Source of the DNA: Sphingopyxis sp. USTB-05
GTDB lineage: Bacteria > Pseudomonadota > Alphaproteobacteria > Sphingomonadales > Sphingomonadaceae
Direction: 5' to 3'
Assembly: GCF_023822045.1 (NCBI RefSeq)
Contig: NZ_CP084712.1
Location: 4,615,490-4,679,489 of the forward strand
Length of the DNA stretch: 64,000 bases
In this document: positions 58,844 through 64,000 of the stretch, piece after piece
Layout: every line of letters begins with the position of its first letter
Position numbering within the stretch: position 1 is the first letter of the stretch
Position numbers and translations under genes: made by a program
Notes under the pieces: generated by a model
What the model was told of the DNA's origin: nothing
What the model saw: the letters and a program-made list of their open reading frames with translations, nothing else
Databases searched by the model: none

Positions 58844-59860
58844 ATGAACGGGTTTTGGGGCGGGACGCTTGTGCTTGCGATATCGCTTGCGCTTTCGGGG
58901 TGCGGTTACGCAAAAAAGGCGCCCGAGATGCTGCCGCCTGCGCCGGGCGGGGCCTCGCCTTATGAAGACGAGCGCGCGGCCGCCTATCGCGCCCAACAGG
59001 AAGCAATGGCACAGCAAGCTGCTCGCGAACAGCAATCGGCACGCGCCGAAGCCATGCGCGCCTATGAAGAAGCAAAGGCCGCCGTGGCCCAGGCCAAGAA
59101 ACAGGTCGAAGCCGCGCGCAAGGGGCATATCAACATCCCGGGCGCCAGTGCAGGGTCGACGGGGGCCACGCATTTGGCCGATTCCGCTGCGGGCTCCGCG
59201 AGCGATCCGGGCGCCTCCGCAAAGATCGCCTGCCCGCAGCTCGGCGGCCTCGCGACACCCGAAGAATGTGCCAATTATTCGGGCCTGCTCGCGACGATGC
59301 AGAGCGGCGTTGCCGCCTTTGATCCGCCCCGCCGGATGGCGATGGGGCGCGATTATCCGGTCAAGCTGGTGATCGGCGCGAAGGAGGTCGCGGCGCAGGT
59401 CGTCGACAGCGCGACCGACGCCGGCGACGTGAAGACCGTCGACATTCGGCTCGGCTCGTGGGTCTGCGCCGAATTGCTCGCGACACAGTTCGAGCTGAAC
59501 GGGCCGGCACGTCAGTGCAAGGAACGCGGGCTGTCGCGCATGCTCTCGTTCGACTGGACCGTCTCGCCAAAGCAGGACGGACAGCTCAAGCTGGGCGTGA
59601 AGGTCGAAAGCCTTGCCGAACAGAATGGCAAACCGCTCGATACGATCGACAGCCGGATGATCGCGGTCGATGTCGAAGCCGACGCGATCGGCCGCTTCGA
59701 TATGATGGTGTCGCGGTTGACCGACAGCCTTGGCGGTGTCCGTACGATGCTGCTCGCGCTGGTCAGCGCGCTTGGCGTGCTGTCGGTCGTGGTCTGGCGC
59801 ATCCGCAACCTTGGCAAGAAGCCCGAGAAGGATGCGCTGAAGGACCTGACCTCTAGCTGA
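58844..59860 (+). CDS. lipoprotein with coiled coil and C-terminal membrane helix, unknown function
   Basis: A 338-residue protein I do not recognise. It starts with a lipoprotein signal (lipobox LSGC, Cys20). A coiled-coil, Gln/Ala-rich helix (about 45-95) is followed by a Gly/Ser linker. A cysteine-containing globular part (CPQLGGLATPEECANYSGLL, then MGRDYPVKLVIG) comes next, and one membrane helix lies at about 302-320 before a basic tail. It would therefore be held by lipid at one end and a helix at the other. Its last 8 bp overlap the convergent ubiB. Confidence 0.75.
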   Translation: MNGFWGGTLVLAISLALSGCGYAKKAPEMLPPAPGGASPYEDERAAAYRAQQEAMAQQAAREQQSARAEAMRAYEEAKAAVAQAKKQVEAARKGHINIPGASAGSTGATHLADSAAGSASDPGASAKIACPQLGGLATPEECANYSGLLATMQSGVAAFDPPRRMAMGRDYPVKLVIGAKEVAAQVVDSATDAGDVKTVDIRLGSWVCAELLATQFELNGPARQCKERGLSRMLSFDWTVSPKQDGQLKLGVKVESLAEQNGKPLDTIDSRMIAVDVEADAIGRFDMMVSRLTDSLGGVRTMLLALVSALGVLSVVVWRIRNLGKKPEKDALKDLTSS

Positions 59861-61412
59861 TCCCCAGCGCCCACAATGCCGCGGCGCCCGCCGCCGCACC
59901 CGCCAGCGCGGTCAGCGCATAACGCCACCAGCGGCGGTTCTCGCCCGAATCCCACATCAACGGAATGTCGGGCAGCGGCGGTGCGGGCGGCGCGGCGCCC
60001 TTCTTCGGCAATTGCGCGTCGAGGCGGCGGATGATGTCGGGGATCAGCGCCAGCGTCTTGCCCTGTTCGCGCAAACCATCGGCCAGTGCGGCCTCGGGGC
60101 CGAGTTCGTCGCGGATCCATTCGCTCACGAACGGGCCCGAGACGTCCCACATATTGATCTTGGGGTTCAGCATCGTGGCGACGCCCTCGACCATCACCAT
60201 CGTCTTTTGCAGCAGCAGCAGATGCGGCTGGGTCTGCATGTCGAAATCGCGCGTGATCGCGAACAGGCCGTCGAGCATCTGCCCGACGCTAAGCTCGCTC
60301 ACCGGCTTGCCGCGCATCGGCTCGCCGACCGCGCGCAACGCCGTCGCGAATTCCTCGACGCTGTGATAGTCGGGGACATATTGCGCCTCGAAATGGATTT
60401 CGGCGACGCGGCGGTAATTGCCCGTGGTCAGCCCATAGAGGATTTCGGCGAGCCAGTAGCGCGCCTGCCGGTTGATCCGCCCCATGATGCCGAAGTCTAC
60501 GGCGGCGATCGTGCCGTCGGACTTCACGAACAAATTGCCCTGGTGCATGTCGGCGTGGAAGAAGCCCTCGGCGATCGCTTGCCGCAGGAAGGCGTTCACG
60601 AGGTTCGCCGACAATTTTTCCATATCGTGCCCGGCGGCGATCAGCGCGTCGCGGCGCGAAATCTTGATCCCGTCGATCCAGTCGAGCGTCATGACGCGGC
60701 TCGCGGTACGGTCCCAGTCGATGGCGGGGACCTCATAGGTCGGAACGCCGACCATGGCGTCGCGAAGTTCGGACGCCGAGGCGGCTTCGCGGCGGAGGTC
60801 GAGTTCGCGAAGCGTCCAGCGGCGGAAATTGGCGATCACCTGCCGCGGGCGCAGCCGCGTTGCTTCACCGCCGAGCGCCTCGAGATGCGCGGCTGCCCAT
60901 TCATAGGTTTCGATGTCGCGCGCGAATTGCTTGTCGATTCCGGGACGGCGCACCTTTACCGCGACCTTGCGGCCATCGGTCGTCACCGCGCGGTGGACCT
61001 GTGCGATCGACGCCGATCCGATGGGTTCGGGATCGAATTCGCTATAGAGGCTCTCAAGCGGAACCTCGAAGGTCGCCTCGATTTCCTGCCGGATGCGCTC
61101 GAAGGCGACGGGGGCGAGCGCGTCCTGCAGCGTCAGCAGATTGTGCGCGGCTTCCTCGCCGACGAGGTCGGGACGCGTTGCGAGCGTCTGGCCGAGCTTG
61201 ACCGCGGCCGGGCCGATCGCCTGAAAGGCCGCGGCATAGTCGGGTATCTTTGGCTGGATCGTACCTAGCCGAGCAATGCGGCAGAGGCGCTTGACCCCCG
61301 GCGGGGTCTGCGGCGCGCTCTCGATTCCGCGCAGCGCGCCGTGACGCGCAAGGATGCGCCCCCACTTCAGCAGGCGGACGATATGGGTGACGGGTCGGGT
61401 CAAGCTTTCCAC
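59853..61412 (-). CDS. ubiB: UbiB-family kinase-like protein of ubiquinone synthesis
   Basis: A 519-residue atypical kinase/ADCK-family protein needed for aerobic ubiquinone synthesis. The KxGQ motif is in AAVKLGQTLATRPDL, with the Ala-rich loop, VAVKVRRPGIDKQF, GFFHADMHQGNLFV and AAVDFGIMG. Two C-terminal membrane helices are present (YALTALAGAAAGAAALWALG). The start is either GTG 61412, overlapping the ubiE stop, or TTG 61403. It follows ubiE in one operon, as in many proteobacteria. Confidence 0.93.
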   Translation of the reverse strand: MESLTRPVTHIVRLLKWGRILARHGALRGIESAPQTPPGVKRLCRIARLGTIQPKIPDYAAAFQAIGPAAVKLGQTLATRPDLVGEEAAHNLLTLQDALAPVAFERIRQEIEATFEVPLESLYSEFDPEPIGSASIAQVHRAVTTDGRKVAVKVRRPGIDKQFARDIETYEWAAAHLEALGGEATRLRPRQVIANFRRWTLRELDLRREAASASELRDAMVGVPTYEVPAIDWDRTASRVMTLDWIDGIKISRRDALIAAGHDMEKLSANLVNAFLRQAIAEGFFHADMHQGNLFVKSDGTIAAVDFGIMGRINRQARYWLAEILYGLTTGNYRRVAEIHFEAQYVPDYHSVEEFATALRAVGEPMRGKPVSELSVGQMLDGLFAITRDFDMQTQPHLLLLQKTMVMVEGVATMLNPKINMWDVSGPFVSEWIRDELGPEAALADGLREQGKTLALIPDIIRRLDAQLPKKGAAPPAPPLPDIPLMWDSGENRRWWRYALTALAGAAAGAAALWALGIS

Positions 61413-62137
61413 CCGCTGTGGATCGCGACGAGCCCGCCGAGGATCGGCTCGACCTTGACCGCCGTGAAGCCGGCTTCGCGGATCATCCTCGCGAATTCGG
61501 GCATCGGCGGAAAGCGGCGGATCGATTCGATCAAATAACGATAGCTGTCCTCATCGTCGGCGATCAGCTTGCCGAGCTTGGGGACGAGATGGTGCGAATA
61601 GGCGTCATAGGCCTGCGCGAAACCCGGCCATTCGTTGGTCGAAAATTCGAGGCAGAAGAAACGCCCGCCATAGCGCAGCACGCGGTGCGCTTCCTTCAGC
61701 GCGGCGGGGATGTCGGTGACGTTGCGGATGCCGAAGGCGATCGTATAGGCGTCGAAAAACTGGTCGGGAAACGACAGCTTCTCGGCATTTTGTTCGGACC
61801 AGACGAGGCTGTCGATGCCGCGTTCGGCGGCGCGTTCGACACCCACGCCCAGCATGTCGGGGTTGATGTCGGCAACGGTGATGCTGGCGCCGAAGCGCTC
61901 CATGCGAAAGGCGATGTCGCCGGTGCCGCCCGCCATGTCGAGGATCGTCTCACCTTCGCGCGGTTTCACGCGGCGCACGAAGCGATCCTTCCACAGGCGG
62001 TGCATGCCCCCCGACATCGCATCGTTCATGATGTCATATTTGCGCGCGACGCGGCTGAACACCTCGCCGACCATTGCGGTCTTTTCCCCCGCAGGGACCT
62101 GTTCATAGCCGAAGCTGACGGTGTCGGGAGTGGCCAT
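61400..62137 (-). CDS. ubiE: ubiquinone/menaquinone C-methyltransferase
   Basis: A 245-residue SAM methyltransferase of ubiquinone and menaquinone synthesis (demethyl-quinol to methylated form). Landmarks are VFSRVARKYDIMNDAMSGGMHRLWK, motif I DMAGGTGDIAF, DQFFDAYTIAFGIRNV and the terminal GLVAIHSGWKA. The frame is open upstream, but ATG 62137 starts the family-like N-terminus. The Shine-Dalgarno is weak. It overlaps ubiB by 13 bp and is divergent from mutM. Confidence 0.94.
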   Translation of the reverse strand: MATPDTVSFGYEQVPAGEKTAMVGEVFSRVARKYDIMNDAMSGGMHRLWKDRFVRRVKPREGETILDMAGGTGDIAFRMERFGASITVADINPDMLGVGVERAAERGIDSLVWSEQNAEKLSFPDQFFDAYTIAFGIRNVTDIPAALKEAHRVLRYGGRFFCLEFSTNEWPGFAQAYDAYSHHLVPKLGKLIADDEDSYRYLIESIRRFPPMPEFARMIREAGFTAVKVEPILGGLVAIHSGWKA

Positions 62138-62230
62138 GGAGTGCGCGCCTTTGCGGGGGAGTGGTAAAGTCGAACGGCCTTTAGCGGGGCCTTGCCGCCC
62201 GCGCAAATGGCGCGTAGCCCGATAGGCGAT

Positions 62231-63043
62231 ATGCCCGAACTCCCCGAAGTCGAAACCACTGTCCGCGGCCTCGCGCCGTTTCTCGAAGGCCAGCGGCTGA
62301 CCGCCGTCACGACATATCGTCCGGACTTGCGCCGCCCCTTTCCCGCCGACCTCGCGCAGCGACTGACCGGCGCGACGGTCACCGGCCTGTCGCGCCGCGC
62401 CAAATATGGCGTCATCTCGACCGACCGCGACGATCATATGATCTTTCATCTCGGCATGTCGGGGCGCTGGCGTACCGAGGGCGGCGAGGCGGGCAAGCAC
62501 GACCATCTGCTGCTCGAAACCGGGGCGGGGCATCGGCTATTCCTCCACGACCCGCGGCGATTCGGATCGGTCGACCTGGTGTCGGGTGATCCGCTGATGC
62601 GGTTTCCCGCCTTTGTCACGCTGGGCCCCGAACCGCTGTCGGATGCTTTCGACGCCGCCTATTTGTCCAGGGCGCTGGCGGGACGGCGTGCACCGATCAA
62701 GGCGATGCTGCTCGACCAGACGATCGTCGCAGGGCTGGGCAATATATACGTCTGCGAGGCGCTCAACATGGCGCGCATTTCGCCGGTGAAGCCTGCCGCC
62801 GACGTATCGAAGGCCAAGCTTGCGGTGTTGGTGCCCGCGATCAAGCAGGTGCTGATCGCCGCCATCGCGGCCGGCGGATCGACCTTGCGCGACTTCCTCA
62901 GCCCCGAAGGCGACCTCGGCTATTTCGCGAAGGACTGGCGTGTCTATGGCCGCGAAGGCGAGGCCTGCGAATGCGGCGGGACGATCGCGCGTATCGTGCA
63001 ATCGGGCCGGTCGACCTTTTATTGCCCGAAATGCCAACGATAA
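62231..63043 (+). CDS. mutM: formamidopyrimidine-DNA glycosylase
   Basis: A 270-residue base-excision glycosylase/AP lyase that removes 8-oxoguanine. The N-terminal PELPEVETTVRGL supplies catalytic Pro2 and Glu3; the Lys is in RRAKYGV. LDQTIVAGLGNIYVCEALNMARI is the helix-two-turn-helix region. The C-terminal zinc finger is CECGGTIARIVQSGRSTFYC followed by PKC; its first Cys pair is spaced C-x-C rather than C-x2-C. ATG 62231 is fixed by the PELPEVE motif. rpsT follows after 189 bp. Confidence 0.95.
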   Translation: MPELPEVETTVRGLAPFLEGQRLTAVTTYRPDLRRPFPADLAQRLTGATVTGLSRRAKYGVISTDRDDHMIFHLGMSGRWRTEGGEAGKHDHLLLETGAGHRLFLHDPRRFGSVDLVSGDPLMRFPAFVTLGPEPLSDAFDAAYLSRALAGRRAPIKAMLLDQTIVAGLGNIYVCEALNMARISPVKPAADVSKAKLAVLVPAIKQVLIAAIAAGGSTLRDFLSPEGDLGYFAKDWRVYGREGEACECGGTIARIVQSGRSTFYCPKCQR

Positions 63044-63232
63044 TGCGGGGAATCACCCGCAAAGCCATTGACCAAATCACCCTTCATCGCTATGCGCGCA
63101 CCCTTCGAGCAGGGTCCGGTCGTCCGGAACCGGCCGCATCCGGACATTGATTCGCTGCAAATTGCGCGATTCGGCTGCTCCGCTGAGGCTGTGCTCCGAC
63201 CATGTAGACCGTTTGAAAGACTAGAGGAATTT

Positions 63233-63496
63233 ATGGCCAATACGCCGCAGGCAAAGAAGCGCATCCGCCGCAACACCGCGCGCACCGTCGTGAACAAGAA
63301 TCGCGTTTCGCGCATTCGCACGCTGGTGAAGAAGGTCGAAGTCGCCGTCGCAGCGGGTGACAAGGATGCGGCCGCGACCGCACTGAAGGCGGCGCAGCCT
63401 GAAATGGCGCGCGGCGTTGCCAAGGGCGTGCTCCACAAGAACACCGTGGCCCGCAAGTTCTCGCGCCTGACGAAAAGCGTCAACGCGATCGCCTGA
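63233..63496 (+). CDS. rpsT: 30S ribosomal protein S20
   Basis: An 87-residue S20, the basic 16S-rRNA binding protein that assembles early in the 30S subunit. The N-terminus [19 protein letters not shown] and basic helical rest are typical. ATG 63233 has AGAGGAA before it; the open frame upstream has no S20 homology. A strong terminator follows. The mutM-rpsT order is usual upstream of dnaA in alphaproteobacteria. Confidence 0.96.
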   Translation: MANTPQAKKRIRRNTARTVVNKNRVSRIRTLVKKVEVAVAAGDKDAAATALKAAQPEMARGVAKGVLHKNTVARKFSRLTKSVNAIA

Positions 63497-63520
63497 ACCG
63501 GCTCGTCCCGAAAGGGAACA

Positions 63521-63559
63521 AAAAGGACCCGCTGGCATCTTGCCCGCGGGTCCTTTTTT
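63521..63559 (+). terminator. intrinsic terminator of rpsT
   Basis: The stem AAAAGGACCCGC (63521-63532) pairs with 63546-63557, where GCGGGTCC is followed by TTTTTT to 63559. The loop is 13 bases. It starts 25 bp after the rpsT stop, as expected for a highly expressed ribosomal gene. Confidence 0.9.
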
Positions 63560-64000
63560 GCGTCCGATATTGTGACAGCGCGATGGCAATAGTGTTGCAG
63601 CGCGGTAAGTGACGGAATTACGGCGATTCGTTGTTTCGTCTCTGGATTGTCACATTTAACTCATTGAAAATATAAGGAAAAATGGCACGCTGGCGCGATT
63701 CCGGTGCCCCCGATGAGTCAAGATTTTTATTTCAGTATTTTTACATGGGCGCCCCTTGATCGACTCGGCGACCCCTGACTAGACAGGGGCGTCGTCGGCC
63801 TTCGCCGGCGGCCGCCACATCGACATGATTCGCAACTTTTCGGGACGCTTTGTCTCGGACAGGAAAGCTGTGCCACTTGCGCAGCGGACGGATCGGCGCG
63901 TGGCCGGCCGCCCGATCGTCCGGCGCGCGGGGACCTGAGGGGGCGGCACGGCGTGATAGAGAGCAGCAATCGGCATGGGCAAGACGCAAAGGGCGGAGCG
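63560..64000. other. intergenic region at right edge, probably upstream of dnaA
   Basis: No supported gene occurs here. Positions 63640-63750 are AT-richer than the rest of the window. Five GANTC sites (63625, 63697, 63715, 63762, 63827) lie within 207 bp. No TTATCCACA DnaA box was seen. An ATG at 63975 opens a frame that runs off the end, without a convincing ribosome site. In related genomes dnaA follows rpsT, so this is likely its leader, but that is outside the window. Confidence 0.5.

Noticed and set aside
63560..64000. Replication origin (oriC)
   Set aside because: No perfect DnaA boxes were seen in this short AT-richer stretch; only GANTC sites are clear.
1..64000. CRISPR arrays, tRNA, rRNA, intact transposons or prophage genes
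   Set aside because: No regularly spaced direct repeats, tRNA-like cloverleaf, transposase or integrase were recognised by reading; palindromic repeats are the only repeat class seen.

Overview
The window is a high-GC, densely coding piece of an alphaproteobacterial chromosome. Protein content and gene order fit Sphingomonadales, most likely a Sphingopyxis-like organism. This is an inference from family resemblance and synteny (large NAD-glutamate dehydrogenase, rne-amidase-PBP1A-prfB order, ubiE/ubiB next to mutM-rpsT, TonB receptor beside a TPR sulfotransferase). In related genomes dnaA follows mutM-rpsT, so the right edge probably lies just before dnaA. I found 51 protein genes and no rRNA, tRNA, CRISPR array or intact insertion sequence.

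Layout. 0-3 kb: LysR regulator, then an SDR-hydrolase pair. 3-10.3 kb: PAS_5-like protein, the 1571-residue NAD-glutamate dehydrogenase, an ATP-grasp protein. 10.2-20.1 kb: a mostly minus-strand block with a ribbon-helix-helix protein, acetoacetyl-CoA reductase, DUF1963 protein, ferrochelatase, a Tat-exported molybdopterin oxidoreductase subunit, two lipoproteins, a CoA-binding protein and Mrp; a plus-strand membrane-anchored LuxR-type regulator sits inside it. 20.2-23.9 kb: hflK-hflC-degP protein quality control ending in a strong terminator. 24.4-37.8 kb: an accessory region with a BdcA/BdcR-like pair, secreted M20 peptidase, a TetR-controlled Rieske oxygenase with two FAD enzymes, an amino-acid permease, a TonB-dependent receptor and a TPR sulfotransferase. 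37.8-43.7 kb: DsbA-like protein, M48 peptidase and RNase E. 44.3-53.5 kb: amidase, a three-gene cassette (sugar-lactone oxidase, DSD1-type PLP enzyme, TetR), PBP1A, prfB and a lipoprotein methyltransferase. 53.5-64 kb: DsrE-like, ThiF/MoeB-like, dut, coaBC, two membrane or envelope glycosylation-type genes, a two-ended membrane lipoprotein, ubiB, ubiE, mutM, rpsT and an AT-richer leader with clustered GANTC sites.

How the genes work together. Housekeeping groups are packed with 1-40 bp overlaps: mrp/CoA-binding/lipoprotein, hflK/hflC, coaBC/dut/thiF/dsrE, ubiE/ubiB. The accessory parts are marked by local TetR-family regulators whose palindromic operators can be read directly in the sequence, and by chromosomal palindromic repeats beside some of them. 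The most interesting spots are the BdcA/BdcR pair with its two matching operators, the TetR-Rieske-FAD cluster, the cassette inserted between amidase and PBP1A, the transmembrane LuxR-DUF4019 protein, and the methyltransferase with a lipoprotein signal. I did not find a clearly unprecedented multi-gene system.
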